The notes: generated by a model not told the origin, from the sequence alone. Shown: positions 1-9,814, counted from the stretch's first letter. The stretch: 64,000 nt of DNA from Pontimicrobium sp. SW4 (GCF_039954625.1 NZ_CP157199.1:1364001-1428000); one strand, 5' to 3'. Program-made: numbers and translations.

Positions 1-74
1 TTTTATTAAAAATATAGAATCTTTGCAGCACAATAAATCCATACGCTTATTATTGTTAACCATGTTATTAACAT

Positions 75-103
75 AAAAAAGCCAATTTATAATAAATCGG
101 CTT
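75..103 (-). terminator. Rho-independent terminator of the first BNR-repeat gene
   Basis: Inverted repeat with 12-base arms (AAGCCAATTTAT and ATAAATCGGCTT, one mismatch that can be a G-U pair in RNA) and a one-base loop. Read on the minus strand it ends in a run of six T, just past the stop codon of the gene at 130-3141. Confidence 0.75.
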
Positions 104-129
104 GTAAAGGTTGAATTAAATGATAAATT

Positions 130-3100
130 CTATTCTTGAAGAAATTCTTGAAATGTCTTAAATTTAATATTTTTAGCTTTCTTTTCCAGTTTTGCTAAAT
201 CTGATTTTGCTTTATTGAAACGAGTTTCAATAATTTTTAAATTTTCTAATTCGTTATTAGATGGTTTATCATAACTAGTTGCAATTTTACTGTATAAGTT
301 AGCCATTTTTTCACGTAACTCAGGTTCTGCTGTACCAACATAATTATCCCCAGTGGTCACAACCATTGTTTTCTTTAAACTATTTAAGGATGATTTTACT
401 TTACTCTTTACTGAAGCGGATTCTAGCATAGTATCTAATTTATAAACCAAATATGCCAACTCTTGAGTCATATCATATAGCTTCATTGTTGTGTCATGCT
501 TTAACTTTCGATCAATATTAGATAATCCAGTTCTTTTATCATAAATAATTTCAAAGGTATGTTCAAAGGTTTCTTTGCCTTTAGTAATTACTGCCATATA
601 CTTGCCAGCTGGAACTCTAGGTGAGGTAAAGCCACCAAAACTAAAAGTTTTACCCTTTGCAATTTTTGGATTTTTAATATTTCCTGGCCAATTTACAATA
701 TTAATTCCTTTAGATTTTCCAGGTGTTAATGTAGAAATTACATTTCCGTCCATGTCCTTTATTTCCATAATCATCTTCCCAAACGTATGTCGTTTTGGAA
801 GTAAATATTTAATCTTTGGAGATGTAGATGCATTTTGACCTACAAATTGTGTTTCAGCACCAAAGCTTCCTGCAAATCCACTTTCATCAGATAGAACCGC
901 AGGTTCACTATTAAAGAAGTGAATTTTTTTTGATAAGATTTTTGAGGTAATTTCTCGCAGTGGCGAAATATCATCAATAATAATGACACCACGACCATGA
1001 GTTCCCATAACAATATCATTAGTTCTTTTTTGCAAGTCAATAAAATGAACAGCAACTGAAGGCATATTTTTTGTAAACTTGCTCCATGACTTTCCACTAT
1101 CTACAGTGATATATAATCCAAACTCTGTTCCTAAAAAGAGTAAGTTTTCATTTATATAATCTTCCTGAATGTTTCTAGTGGTTCCAACAACGTCATCCGA
1201 AATAATGTTAGTCCAAGTTTTTCCGAAATCCGTTGTTTTATATGTATAAGGATTCATATCACCCATTGTGTGCCCATCAAAAACTGCATAAGCAGTCCCT
1301 TTTCCATGAACACTTGCTTCAATATGATAAGTCCACGTGTTTTTTGGCAAACCTTGAATATTTTCAATTGTATTTGTCCAAGTCTTTCCACCATCTTGAG
1401 TCACTTGTACATTACCATCATCTGTTCCAACCCAAATAACATTTTCATCTAAAGGAGATTCAGCAATGGTGAAAATGGTTGTATGATTTTCGGCTCCTGA
1501 ATTATCCATAGATAAACCACCAGAATCTGCCTGTTGTTGTTTTGTAGGATCGTTAGTAGTTAAATCGGGAGAGATAATTGTCCAAGTATCTCCCATATCT
1601 TCAGATTTATGTAAGAACTGGCTTCCCATGTAAAAACGATTTGGTTGATGTGCACTTATTGCCATTGGTGCATTCCAATTATACCTGAGTTTTGCATGAC
1701 CTTCTTGTGCCAATGGCTGAATAGTTTTAACCAATTTTCTATCAACATCATAACGCCAAACATTTTCAGCACCTTGCATTTCAGAATAAATAATATTTTT
1801 GGTTGGATGTTTTAGCACCCTAAAGCCATCACCACCACCAATAGAATTCCAATCTCCTGCATTTATACCTCCGCTAGAAGAGGAAGGACCATACCAAGAA
1901 CCATTGTCTTGAAGACCCCCATAAACATTGTAAGGCTCTGCATCATCAACACTAACTTGATAGAATTGAGATAATGGCAAATTTTCAACAATTTCCATAG
2001 TGGTTCCACCATTCCATGAACGATACACACCACCATCAGTTCCTGCATAGATTCTATCAGAATCGTTAATGTCAAAAATAATATCGTGAATATCACTATG
2101 CATATTACCTAATGACTTAAATGTTTTTCCACCATCTCTAGAAATAGAACCCGTTAAACCACCTTTAACAACTACATCAGGATTTCTTGGGTCAACAGTT
2201 ATTCGTGAAAAATAGAAAGGCCTTACTGTAATACCAAAATCATTATTAAGTTGTTTCCAGCTTTCTCCAGCGTCATCACTTCTATATAATCCTTTACGCT
2301 CTGGTTGTTCTGCCTCAATAACTGTATAAAGAATATTAGAATTAGAAGGTGCAACAGCAATAGCTAAACGACCCAGTTGTCCTTTAGGGAAACCGTTATG
2401 AATTTTATTCCAAGTTTTACCAGCATCTGTGGATTTATATAAAGCACTGTTTTCCCCTCCTGATTCAAATGACCATCCTGTTCGTCTAAATTCCCACATA
2501 GAAACATAAAGCGTTGATGAATTATTAGGATCTATGGTCATGTCTGCTGCTCCAGTTTTTTCATTTACATAAAGAATTTTCTCCCAAGTCTCTCCAGCAT
2601 CTAATGATTTATAAACACCTCGTTCATCACTATCTGACCACAAAGCACCTAATACGGCAACATAAACTTCATTTGAGTTTTTTGGGTTAACTATAATGTT
2701 AGCAATACGCTCTGATTTTTCAAAACCAAGTTTCTTCCAATTGGTTCCACCATCAGTAGATTTGTACAATCCATCTCCATAGGATACACTATTTCGTGTC
2801 CAAGTCTCTCCAGTTCCCACATAAACAACATTATCTGGATTATTTGGGTCAACTGCAACAGCTCCTATAGATTGACAATAGTCATCAAAAATGGGGTTGA
2901 AGGTTGTTCCGGCATCATTTGATTTCCAAACACCACCACCTGCGGTTCCTGCATAAATAATTCTAGGATTTGTTGGATGTGCTTCCATATCATTAATTCG
3001 TCCACTCATAAGAGCAGGACCAATATGTCGTGCACGTAAATCACCGAATAAATCTTTGATATCAATAGAGCTGTCTTCTTGAGCTTGCAGTTGCCAAGAC

Positions 3101-3141
3101 ATTAATGCAACACCCAAAACAAGGATTAATAGTTTTTTCAT
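130..3141 (-). CDS. Secreted BNR/Asp-box repeat (sortilin-like beta-propeller) protein
   Basis: A 1003-residue protein with an N-terminal signal peptide (about residues 1-20, ending LQAQ). At least ten Asp-box repeats of the S-x-D-x-G-x-T-W type can be read (KSTDGGTNW, KSLDAGETW, KSTDAGKTW, RSDDAGESW, TQDGGKTW and others), so most of the protein should fold as one or two beta-propellers of the VPS10/sialidase type. A C-terminal part of about 250 residues has no such repeats and ends in a lysine-rich helical region. Proteins of this size and layout are common in Bacteroidota and are often annotated as glycosyl hydrolases, but no catalytic residues of a glycosidase can be assigned here, so enzyme activity is doubtful. 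A paralogue of the same length lies at 54754-57780. Exported; the substrate is unknown. Confidence 0.85.
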   Translation of the reverse strand: MKKLLILVLGVALMSWQLQAQEDSSIDIKDLFGDLRARHIGPALMSGRINDMEAHPTNPRIIYAGTAGGGVWKSNDAGTTFNPIFDDYCQSIGAVAVDPNNPDNVVYVGTGETWTRNSVSYGDGLYKSTDGGTNWKKLGFEKSERIANIIVNPKNSNEVYVAVLGALWSDSDERGVYKSLDAGETWEKILYVNEKTGAADMTIDPNNSSTLYVSMWEFRRTGWSFESGGENSALYKSTDAGKTWNKIHNGFPKGQLGRLAIAVAPSNSNILYTVIEAEQPERKGLYRSDDAGESWKQLNNDFGITVRPFYFSRITVDPRNPDVVVKGGLTGSISRDGGKTFKSLGNMHSDIHDIIFDINDSDRIYAGTDGGVYRSWNGGTTMEIVENLPLSQFYQVSVDDAEPYNVYGGLQDNGSWYGPSSSSGGINAGDWNSIGGGDGFRVLKHPTKNIIYSEMQGAENVWRYDVDRKLVKTIQPLAQEGHAKLRYNWNAPMAISAHQPNRFYMGSQFLHKSEDMGDTWTIISPDLTTNDPTKQQQADSGGLSMDNSGAENHTTIFTIAESPLDENVIWVGTDDGNVQVTQDGGKTWTNTIENIQGLPKNTWTYHIEASVHGKGTAYAVFDGHTMGDMNPYTYKTTDFGKTWTNIISDDVVGTTRNIQEDYINENLLFLGTEFGLYITVDSGKSWSKFTKNMPSVAVHFIDLQKRTNDIVMGTHGRGVIIIDDISPLREITSKILSKKIHFFNSEPAVLSDESGFAGSFGAETQFVGQNASTSPKIKYLLPKRHTFGKMIMEIKDMDGNVISTLTPGKSKGINIVNWPGNIKNPKIAKGKTFSFGGFTSPRVPAGKYMAVITKGKETFEHTFEIIYDKRTGLSNIDRKLKHDTTMKLYDMTQELAYLVYKLDTMLESASVKSKVKSSLNSLKKTMVVTTGDNYVGTAEPELREKMANLYSKIATSYDKPSNNELENLKIIETRFNKAKSDLAKLEKKAKNIKFKTFQEFLQE

Positions 3142-3171
3142 GTGTTAATATTTATTGTAGTTATATAAATA

Positions 3172-3202
3172 AAAAACCTCAATAGAAACTATTGAGGTTT
3201 TT
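3172..3202 (-). terminator. Rho-independent terminator
   Basis: Perfect 14-base inverted repeat (AAAAACCTCAATAG / CTATTGAGGTTTTT, loop AAA). It lies just after the stop codon of the gene at 3211-3984 and before the start region of the next minus-strand gene. Confidence 0.85.
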
Positions 3203-3210
3203 AATAAATT

Positions 3211-3984
3211 TTAGTTTTTCTTATCTTCAGTTACAGCTTCTTCTGGAAACTTGAAAGCATCATCATCAATTGTTGGGTTTAACTCGATTTTATCAATAGT
3301 TATTCCCTGTCCAGCTTGGTCTTTAATCCCTTGGGTTAATGAAAAAGGGAAATATAAACCATCTACTTCTTGATAGTCACTCATTTTAATTTCTGAAATC
3401 ATTCCTTTTTGAGGACCCATTCTTACTTCGGTATGCACAACCAGAGGGACAAAGTTTTCAGCGTCAAAATAATATATACTCGAATTTTCTTCTTCTTTCC
3501 CTTCAACTATCAATGGTTTCTTTGTTAACTTCAATTTAAATGTTTCAGTACCATCTAAATTTTCTTTACCTAATAATTCTAATGTATAACCTTTTTCTTT
3601 ATAGTTTAAAAATGCATCAGGAAAGTCCATAGCTTGAATTTTCATATTATCTGTGGTCTCTTTATCACTTTTTTCAGCTTTTTGAGTCATGAAATTATCA
3701 CTCCATAATACTTCGCCATCAAATACTCCCTGCTTAATTTCTTTGCCTTGAAAGTTAATAACTGTCATTTGTTTCCCACTTTTAAGTTGAGTAATAGCCA
3801 AAGGAATTTCCATTCCGCCTTGATTTACCTTTGCACTCATAGTTATACCTTCTAATTTTTTCCAATTTTCTAGTCCACCTGTGTTTTCGTAGTAACTTGC
3901 TATAATTTCGTCTGCAGTTTGTGCACTTACTTGTGAAAAAGTAATTACTAATAAAGCAACCAATAATAATTTAATAGTTTTCAT
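3211..3984 (-). CDS. Secreted LolA-like (outer-membrane-lipoprotein-sorting-protein fold) protein
   Basis: About 257 residues from the ATG at 3984. That start places a clean signal peptide (MKTIKLLL... ending SQVSAQ) at the terminus, whereas the longer frame to 4014 adds ten charged residues before it. The mature protein opens with TADEIIASYYENTGG and has alternating beta-strand patterns typical of the LolA/LolB-like fold annotated in Bacteroidota as outer membrane lipoprotein-sorting protein. It is a tandem paralogue of 4250-4999: both share the block (F/L)PDAF-x2-YKEKGY followed by ELLGKE. True LolA function is not shown, since this family is large and mostly uncharacterised. The mature protein should act in the periplasm or at the outer membrane. 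A strong terminator follows it. Confidence 0.7.
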   Translation of the reverse strand: MKTIKLLLVALLVITFSQVSAQTADEIIASYYENTGGLENWKKLEGITMSAKVNQGGMEIPLAITQLKSGKQMTVINFQGKEIKQGVFDGEVLWSDNFMTQKAEKSDKETTDNMKIQAMDFPDAFLNYKEKGYTLELLGKENLDGTETFKLKLTKKPLIVEGKEEENSSIYYFDAENFVPLVVHTEVRMGPQKGMISEIKMSDYQEVDGLYFPFSLTQGIKDQAGQGITIDKIELNPTIDDDAFKFPEEAVTEDKKN

Positions 3985-4249
3985 GTGTCTTTGTTTAATT
4001 TTTTTAATTGTCACATATTGAACTCATATAAAAGCACAAAAAATAAAAAGCTTTTTAAATATGAATGATAAATGTTTTAATTTTATTGTTATATGTTTTT
4101 GATTTTCAACATCACTTCCAAAATTCAAGTGGAAGCATCTATTGATAAGAAAATATAATTCTTAGTTGTTGGTATTCAAATTTACTAAAATGTTACAGTT
4201 TCATTCTCGTTTTTTATAACAAAAAAACAAGTGTTTTTGATATTGAACT

Positions 4250-4999
4250 TTATTCTTTTGGCATTTTAAATATGCTATCATCAACTTCACCATTAAATGA
4301 AACTGATTTAAAAATCATTTCTAAGCCAACTTGTCCACTAAACTTGTCAATTCTAGTAAATGGCAAATATAGTCCATCTACTTCTTGATAGTCACTAAAT
4401 ATTGATTGAGCAGTTGTTCCTTTTGCTGGGCCAGACATTACTTTGTATTCCATTGCTATAGGTACGGAGTTGTCAATATCAAAAAAATAATACTCAACAT
4501 TATCTTCTTTCTTTCCATCGGACATTTGAGGAGTTTTTGTTAATTTAATTTTATAACATTCGGTACCTTCCCAACTTTCTTTTCCAAGGAGCTCAATAGC
4601 ATACCCTTTCTCTTTATAATCCATAAAGGCATCAGGTAAGTTGTCCTTTGCATTTATTTTATAATTATACGATTCTTCAGAATCCCAAGCTTCTGCTTTT
4701 TGAGTTTGAAAATTCATTGCCCACGCTGTTTCTCCATCAAAAGCTTCTACGATAAATGATTGACCCTGAATATCTACGTTAATTACACCTCTACCATCCT
4801 TTAAGTATGTTGCAACAAAAGGATAGTCAACACCTTGCTGTTTGCCAATACCTTTTACTTCCATAGAGTTAATTTTTGACCAAGCATCATTCCCTCCTAT
4901 ATTTTCTATGTAAGTGTCTACAATTTCTTGTGCAGTTTGCGTATATGCAAAGGGAGTAATACAAAAGGTAAGCATTACAAATAGTTTTAAAGTTTTCAT
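4250..4999 (-). CDS. Secreted LolA-like protein, paralogue of 3211-3984
   Basis: About 249 residues from the ATG at 4999. The longer frame to 5035 would put 12 extra residues before an obvious signal peptide (MKTLKLFVML... ending FAYTQ). The mature part begins TAQEIVDTYIENIGG and follows the same pattern as its neighbour, including DAF-x2-YKEKGY, ELLGKE and a C-terminal SDYQEVDGLYLPF block that corresponds to SDYQEVDGLYFPF in the paralogue. The two genes are separated by 265 bases and probably arose by tandem duplication. Role unknown; likely a periplasmic or outer-membrane lipid-binding-fold protein. Confidence 0.7.
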   Translation of the reverse strand: MKTLKLFVMLTFCITPFAYTQTAQEIVDTYIENIGGNDAWSKINSMEVKGIGKQQGVDYPFVATYLKDGRGVINVDIQGQSFIVEAFDGETAWAMNFQTQKAEAWDSEESYNYKINAKDNLPDAFMDYKEKGYAIELLGKESWEGTECYKIKLTKTPQMSDGKKEDNVEYYFFDIDNSVPIAMEYKVMSGPAKGTTAQSIFSDYQEVDGLYLPFTRIDKFSGQVGLEMIFKSVSFNGEVDDSIFKMPKE

Positions 5000-5083
5000 T
5001 TTTATAGTTTTAAGATTGATTTTTATTTGACTCACAATTTACAAAATTGTTACATTAGTAGTATCTTTTAAAAATATAGAACT

Positions 5084-5977
5084 ATGAAATTTGGAAGTGT
5101 AGATAACCCAGAGATTATTGACTTTACTTTACCTCCAGACCATCCTGATACTAAGCGAGTATTAAATAAGCACAAGAAAGATTCTAACTTTAGTTTATTT
5201 GTAGGATGTGCTAAATGGAATAAAGCAGATTTAAAAGGGTTTTATCCAAGAGGCACCAAAGACGAATTGGAGTATTATTCTACCCAGTTTAATTCCATAG
5301 AACTTAATGCAACATTTTATAGAATATTTCCTGCTGATACATTTTCAAAATGGTACGATAAAACACCAGAAGGGTTTAAGTTTTTTCCAAAATTAAACCA
5401 AGAAATTAGTCATTGGAAACGATTAAACGATGAAGTAAAGCCAGTAGTTGAAAATTATTTATATAACGCCTCCAACCTAAAGGAAAAATTAGGCACTATC
5501 TTTTTACAAATGCACACAAATTTTGCGCCAAAAGAGTTTGAACGTGTTATTAATTTTGCAGAAAGTTGGCCAAAAGAAGTTCCTTTAGCTATAGAGTTTA
5601 GACATACCAATTGGTATAATGATAAAGCAGTTGCTGAAGACTTATATCAACTTTTGGAAGAAAACAATATATCCAATATCATAGTAGATACAGCTGGACG
5701 ACGTGATTTAATGCACATGCGCTTAACAAATAATAATGCATTTATAAGATATGTTGGTGCCAACCACCAAAGTGATTATAACAGATTAAATGATTGGGTA
5801 GAACGCATTGCTATTTGGAAAAATGAAGGCATTGGAGAAGTAGACTTTTTTGTACATCAAAATATTGAAAAAGCTTCACCTTTATTGTCTGCCCATTTTA
5901 TTAAAAATGCTAATAAAACGTTAGGCACAAATCTTACCATTCCATTAATGGAAAAAAATACAGATACCTTATTTTAA
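5084..5977 (+). CDS. DUF72 (YecE-like) family protein
   Basis: A 297-residue cytoplasmic protein without signal peptide. It shows the DUF72 pattern along its length: FVGCAKW near residue 40, then YYSTQFNSIELNATFYRI, FKFFPKLNQEISH, LGTIFLQMH and LAIEFRHTNWY. The family has a TIM-barrel-like fold and no agreed biochemical function. The start at 5084 fits because the family-specific part begins about 35 residues in, after a short N-terminal stretch. It is transcribed away from the two LolA-like genes and is followed by about 150 bases before ftcD. Confidence 0.85.
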   Translation: MKFGSVDNPEIIDFTLPPDHPDTKRVLNKHKKDSNFSLFVGCAKWNKADLKGFYPRGTKDELEYYSTQFNSIELNATFYRIFPADTFSKWYDKTPEGFKFFPKLNQEISHWKRLNDEVKPVVENYLYNASNLKEKLGTIFLQMHTNFAPKEFERVINFAESWPKEVPLAIEFRHTNWYNDKAVAEDLYQLLEENNISNIIVDTAGRRDLMHMRLTNNNAFIRYVGANHQSDYNRLNDWVERIAIWKNEGIGEVDFFVHQNIEKASPLLSAHFIKNANKTLGTNLTIPLMEKNTDTLF

Positions 5978-6092
5978 ATTAATAATTTGGAATATTTAGC
6001 TTTAAAATAGCATCACATTTTGCAATGTCAATGTTATTTAATCTTTTCTCATCATTTTATAAAACTAAGTGAGTAAAAACTAATCGAATTAT

Positions 6093-6100
6093 TATCTTTG
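6093..6100 (+). promoter_or_regulatory. Bacteroidota -7 box TATCTTTG upstream of ftcD
   Basis: TATCTTTG matches the TAnnTTTG consensus and lies 28 bases before the ftcD start codon. A matching TTG at -33 was not seen, so only the -7 element is supported. Confidence 0.45.
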
Positions 6101-6128
6101 AAATAAAATAATTACCATTCTATTTACT

Positions 6129-7823
6129 ATGCAAAAACAACTCATTGAATGCGTACCAAATATTAGTGAAGGACGCGATTTAGATAAAATACATGCTATT
6201 GCTAATATTGTTGAAACTGTTGAAGGTGTTAAACTTTTAGATGTAGATCCTGGAGCTGCCACTAACCGAACAGTAATCACCTTTGTTGGTGAACCCGAGC
6301 AAGTTATTAAAGCTGCTTTTATTCTCATTAAAAAGGCATCAGAACTTATCGATATGAGTAAGCATAGTGGTGAGCATCCTCGTTTTGGAGCAACAGATGT
6401 GTGTCCTCTGGTACCAATTTCTGGAATTACTTTAGAGGAAACAGCTGCATATGCTCAAAAACTTGGAAAACGTGTAGGAGAGGAGTTAGATATTCCAGTG
6501 TATTTGTATGAAAAAGCTGCAAAAGAAGAAAAACGTGTCAATCTAGCAAATTGTAGAGCAGGTGAGTACGAGGGCTTACCAAAAAAATTATCGGATCCAA
6601 ATTGGAAACCAGACTATGGACCAGCTGAATTTAACAAAAAAGTAGCTTCAACTGGAGCAACAGCAGTTTCGGCAAGAGATTTTTTAGTAGCTTATAATGT
6701 AAACCTCAATACAACATCAACACGTCGTGCTAATGCCATTGCTTTTGATATTCGTGAAGCTGGTCGTGTGAAGCGAGAAGGAAACCCTATAACTGGTAAA
6801 AAAGTATTGGATGCTAATGGAGAACCTGAACGTATTCCTGGAAAACTAAAAGCTGTAAAAGGAATTGGTTGGTTTATTGAAGAATATGGTATAGCTCAAA
6901 TATCTTACAATCTTACTAATATAAGCATCACATCTATGCATAAAGCATTTGATGAAACTTGTAAGGTAGCTGAGGAAAGAGGCTTGCGTGTTACTGGGTC
7001 TGAACTTATTGGTTTAATTCCTTTAAAAGCTATGTTAGACGCTGGCGATTTCTTTTTGAAGAAGCAAGAACGATCTTTAGGTATTTCTGAAGCTGAAAAA
7101 ATTAAAATAGCAGTAAAGTCTTTAGGATTGGATGATTTAAAACCTTTTAATCCTAATGAAAAAATTATTGAGTATGTTTTAAAGAGTAAAGATGAAAAGC
7201 AACTCATTGATCTTACTTTAACTGATTTTGCTGATGAAACTGCTGGAGAATCTATGGCTCCAGGAGGAGGTTCAATTTCTGCATATGTTGGAACACTAGG
7301 AGTGTCTTTAGGTACTATGGTTGCAAATTTATCTGCACACAAACCAGGTTGGGATGAACGCTGGGAAGAATTTTCAAAATGGGCAGAAAAAGGACAAACT
7401 TATAAAAATAAATTACTGGCTTTGGTTGATGAAGACACCAATGCATTTAATAAAATTATTGAAGGTTTTAGAATGCCTAAGGCAACTGATGAAGAAAAGA
7501 AGGCAAGAGCAGCAGCAGTAGAATCTGCAACTATTTATGCTACAGAAGTACCTCTACTCGTTATGGAAACAGCTTGTGATTCGATGGAAGTAATGATGGC
7601 AATGGCAAAAGGTGGTTTGCAAAATTCGCTATCTGATGCTGGAGTAGGAGCTTTGTGCGCAAGAACTGCGGTTTATGGCGCTTACTTCAATGTTCGTATT
7701 AATGCAAAAGATATTAAGAATAGAGAGACTGCTGAAAAATTACTAGCTAAAGCTAAAGCTATATTTGATAAGTCTATAGCAATGGAAAATGAAATGATTG
7801 CTTATATAAATGAAAAGATATAA
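6129..7823 (+). CDS. ftcD: Bifunctional glutamate formimidoyltransferase / formimidoyltetrahydrofolate cyclodeaminase
   Basis: A 564-residue fusion. The N-terminal half is the formiminotransferase (starts QLIECVPNISEGRD, with LLDVDPGAATNRTV and KHSGEHPRFGATDVCPLVPI), and the C-terminal 200 residues are the cyclodeaminase (MAPGGGS...GTMVANLS). The length equals that of the animal bifunctional enzyme, and Bacteroidota have the same fusion. It transfers the formimino group of N-formimidoylglutamate, from histidine breakdown, to tetrahydrofolate and then releases ammonia to give methenyl-THF. It acts in the cytosol. No other hut genes are visible in this window. The stop overlaps the start of the thioesterase gene by one base (TAATG), so the two are probably co-translated. 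Confidence 0.95.
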   Translation: MQKQLIECVPNISEGRDLDKIHAIANIVETVEGVKLLDVDPGAATNRTVITFVGEPEQVIKAAFILIKKASELIDMSKHSGEHPRFGATDVCPLVPISGITLEETAAYAQKLGKRVGEELDIPVYLYEKAAKEEKRVNLANCRAGEYEGLPKKLSDPNWKPDYGPAEFNKKVASTGATAVSARDFLVAYNVNLNTTSTRRANAIAFDIREAGRVKREGNPITGKKVLDANGEPERIPGKLKAVKGIGWFIEEYGIAQISYNLTNISITSMHKAFDETCKVAEERGLRVTGSELIGLIPLKAMLDAGDFFLKKQERSLGISEAEKIKIAVKSLGLDDLKPFNPNEKIIEYVLKSKDEKQLIDLTLTDFADETAGESMAPGGGSISAYVGTLGVSLGTMVANLSAHKPGWDERWEEFSKWAEKGQTYKNKLLALVDEDTNAFNKIIEGFRMPKATDEEKKARAAAVESATIYATEVPLLVMETACDSMEVMMAMAKGGLQNSLSDAGVGALCARTAVYGAYFNVRINAKDIKNRETAEKLLAKAKAIFDKSIAMENEMIAYINEKI

Positions 7824-8209
7824 TGAGATTTCATACACGTAATTGGGTAAAACCACAGGATTTGAATCCAAATGGTACTTTATTTGGTGGACGTTTATTA
7901 GAATGGATTGATGAGGAATCTGCCTTATATACAGTTATTCAGCTTGAAAATCCAAAAATAGTTACTAAATATATTTCGGAAATCAATTTTATGAGCTCCG
8001 CCAAACAAGGAGATATTATAGAGTTAGGAATAGAGGTCACTAAATTTGGGAAAACTTCTATAACGCTTAAGTGTGAAGCTAGAAACAAAATGACCAGAGA
8101 AACCATTTTAACCGTTGATAATATTATCATGGTTAACCTTGATGAGCATGGTAAACCTACACCTCATGGTAAAACAAAAGTAGAGTTTGTAAAAGACAGA
8201 TTAAAATAA
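7823..8209 (+). CDS. Hotdog-fold acyl-CoA thioesterase
   Basis: A 128-residue protein with the acyl-CoA thioesterase signature LNPNGTLFGGRLLEWIDE near residue 12 and a hotdog-fold helix/strand pattern, including a second half with ISEINFMSSAKQGDIIELG. It hydrolyses acyl-CoA esters in the cytosol; the chain-length preference cannot be read. The start codon overlaps the ftcD stop by one base, so it is the second gene of a two-gene operon. A metabolic link with histidine breakdown is not evident. It ends seven bases before the convergent MscS gene. Confidence 0.85.
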   Translation: MRFHTRNWVKPQDLNPNGTLFGGRLLEWIDEESALYTVIQLENPKIVTKYISEINFMSSAKQGDIIELGIEVTKFGKTSITLKCEARNKMTRETILTVDNIIMVNLDEHGKPTPHGKTKVEFVKDRLK

Positions 8210-8216
8210 CTAAATG

Positions 8217-9461
8217 TTATTCAGATACATTTACAATAGTATCCAACTCGTAAATTTCTAGATCAAAATAAGTAACTGCTGAGAGTGCATGATCAAAAAT
8301 ATCTGACATGATGTATTCATAATTTTCCCAACGCTTATCACTACTAAAACAATAAATCTCTAAAGGGAGTCCTTGTGGTGTTGGAGCTAATTGCCTAACC
8401 ATAATAAACATATCTTTGTTAATAGCTGAATGGTTCTCAATATAAGATTGTAAATACTTTCTAAAAACACCAAGATTAGTAAGATTTCTACCATTTATCA
8501 TCACAGACTTATTAATCTCATGCTGACGGTTAAAATTATCAATATCTCTTTGCCTTGTGTTTAAATATTCAGTAATAAGTTGAATACCTTTTAGCTCTTC
8601 AATCTTTTCATCAGTTAAATAGTGAATGCTTTTTGCTTTTAAAAGTATAGAACGCTTTATACGTCTTCCGCCTGAAGCTTGCATACCTCTCCAGTTTTTA
8701 AACGAATCAGATATTAATGCATAAGTAGGGATATTAGTAATGGTCATGTCAAAATTCTGAATTTGAATGGTTGACAAGTTTATTTCTATAACATCACCAT
8801 CAGCACCATATTTTTCCATGGTAATCCAATCTCCAATTCTTACGGTATCATTAATTGCAACTTGAATACTTGCCACAAAACCTAAAATGGTATCCTTAAA
8901 AATTAATAACAAAATAGCTGATGCAGCACCAAGCGTTGTAAAGAATTTTAAGAACGATAAGTTTATTACAACAGCTAAACACGAAGCTATGGCAATAATC
9001 CAAACAAAAAGCATAACTACTTGTATATAGCTATCAATAGGTTTGTCTTTAAGTCTTGGTAAGGTTTTAAAATACGATTCAAACGTTTTTAAAACACTAC
9101 GTATAATCCAAACAGTAAGGACTATTGCGTAAACTTTTAAAAGAATTATGATATACTTTTCAAATTCAGGGAAATCGTAAAAAACAACTGGAAATAATTC
9201 AATAGTTAAAAATAAAGGCACTAAATGGGCAATATTTCGTGGTGCTCTATGGCTTATTAAGAGGTTATCGAAATTTGTTTTAGTTTTTTGTGCAAATTTG
9301 CTAAATGCTCTACGTAGTATTTTTCGTGTAATAAAATCTGTTATATAAATAATTACAGCAAGAATGATAAGCAAACAAATCATATTCAAATACTTTGCTG
9401 TTGAATCTGGTATACCAGAAGCTATAAATAAATCGTAAAAAAAACACTGTAATTCTCTCAT
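8217..9461 (-). CDS. MscS-family mechanosensitive ion channel (YbdG-like)
   Basis: A 414-residue inner-membrane protein. Several hydrophobic segments occupy the first 190 residues (for example MICLLIILAVIIYITDF and VVMLFVWIIAIASCLAVVI). The pore-lining helix region follows (FFTTLGAASAILLLIFKDTILGF), and then the cytoplasmic MscS beta domain with IRIGDWITM-type residues (VRIGDWITMEKYGADGDVIEI). The size and extended C-terminus resemble the YbdG/MscM branch. It should gate during osmotic downshock. The start codon overlaps the stop of the upstream DUF3817 gene by one base, giving a two-gene operon on the minus strand. Confidence 0.9.
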   Translation of the reverse strand: MRELQCFFYDLFIASGIPDSTAKYLNMICLLIILAVIIYITDFITRKILRRAFSKFAQKTKTNFDNLLISHRAPRNIAHLVPLFLTIELFPVVFYDFPEFEKYIIILLKVYAIVLTVWIIRSVLKTFESYFKTLPRLKDKPIDSYIQVVMLFVWIIAIASCLAVVINLSFLKFFTTLGAASAILLLIFKDTILGFVASIQVAINDTVRIGDWITMEKYGADGDVIEINLSTIQIQNFDMTITNIPTYALISDSFKNWRGMQASGGRRIKRSILLKAKSIHYLTDEKIEELKGIQLITEYLNTRQRDIDNFNRQHEINKSVMINGRNLTNLGVFRKYLQSYIENHSAINKDMFIMVRQLAPTPQGLPLEIYCFSSDKRWENYEYIMSDIFDHALSAVTYFDLEIYELDTIVNVSE

Positions 9462-9751
9462 TAACGTGTTGCTTTATTATACTTGCGTTCTAAAATAAAA
9501 GTTCCAAATGGAATAATAGATGCTAATAAAACAAACTTAAAATTTTCTTTAAACCATGTGTTTTCTTGTTTTAACATAAAAGTAAGTATTATGTATAACA
9601 TGAAAAGAATACCATGAGGCATACCAAGCATTTTAACATATTGTGGGTCGTCTCCAAAATATTTAATAGGAGTGGCTATAAAAAGTAATAAGAGATATGA
9701 TACGCCTTCTAAAAAAGCGACAATTCTAAAAATAGATATAAGTGAAAACAT
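9461..9751 (-). CDS. DUF3817 family small membrane protein
   Basis: A 96-residue integral membrane protein with three or so hydrophobic segments. It matches the DUF3817 pattern: FRIVAFLEGVSYLLLLF, a central PIKYFG-x8-GMPHGILF and a final hydrophobic segment with GTFILERK. Function unknown. It has its own promoter (TTG/19/TATCTTTG at 9771-9800) and its stop codon overlaps the MscS start in TAATG. Confidence 0.85.
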   Translation of the reverse strand: MFSLISIFRIVAFLEGVSYLLLLFIATPIKYFGDDPQYVKMLGMPHGILFMLYIILTFMLKQENTWFKENFKFVLLASIIPFGTFILERKYNKATR

Positions 9752-9770
9752 TTGTTAGTTTTATTTCGTG

Positions 9771-9800
9771 CAAAGATATTATAACGCTTTTGCGTACCAA
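9771..9800 (-). promoter_or_regulatory. Bacteroidota-type promoter for the DUF3817-MscS operon
   Basis: On the minus strand a TTG (9798-9800) is followed after 19 bases by TATCTTTG (9771-9778), matching the TTG/TAnnTTTG promoter used by Bacteroidota sigma factor. It lies 20 bases before the start codon, so the leader is very short. Confidence 0.7.
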
Positions 9801-9814
9801 AGTATTTAACAAAC

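Noticed and set aside
1..40. Promoter-like TAGAATCTTTGC at the left edge
   Set aside because: It does not fit TAnnTTTG exactly, no plus-strand gene follows, and the region lies at the window edge.
575..838. Plus-strand open frames inside the BNR-repeat gene
   Set aside because: They are shadows of the 1003-residue minus-strand gene, which has many clear Asp-box repeats.
6129..8209. Histidine-utilisation (hut) cluster
   Set aside because: Only the bifunctional ftcD is present; no hutH, hutU or hutI gene lies nearby, so the pathway is incomplete here.
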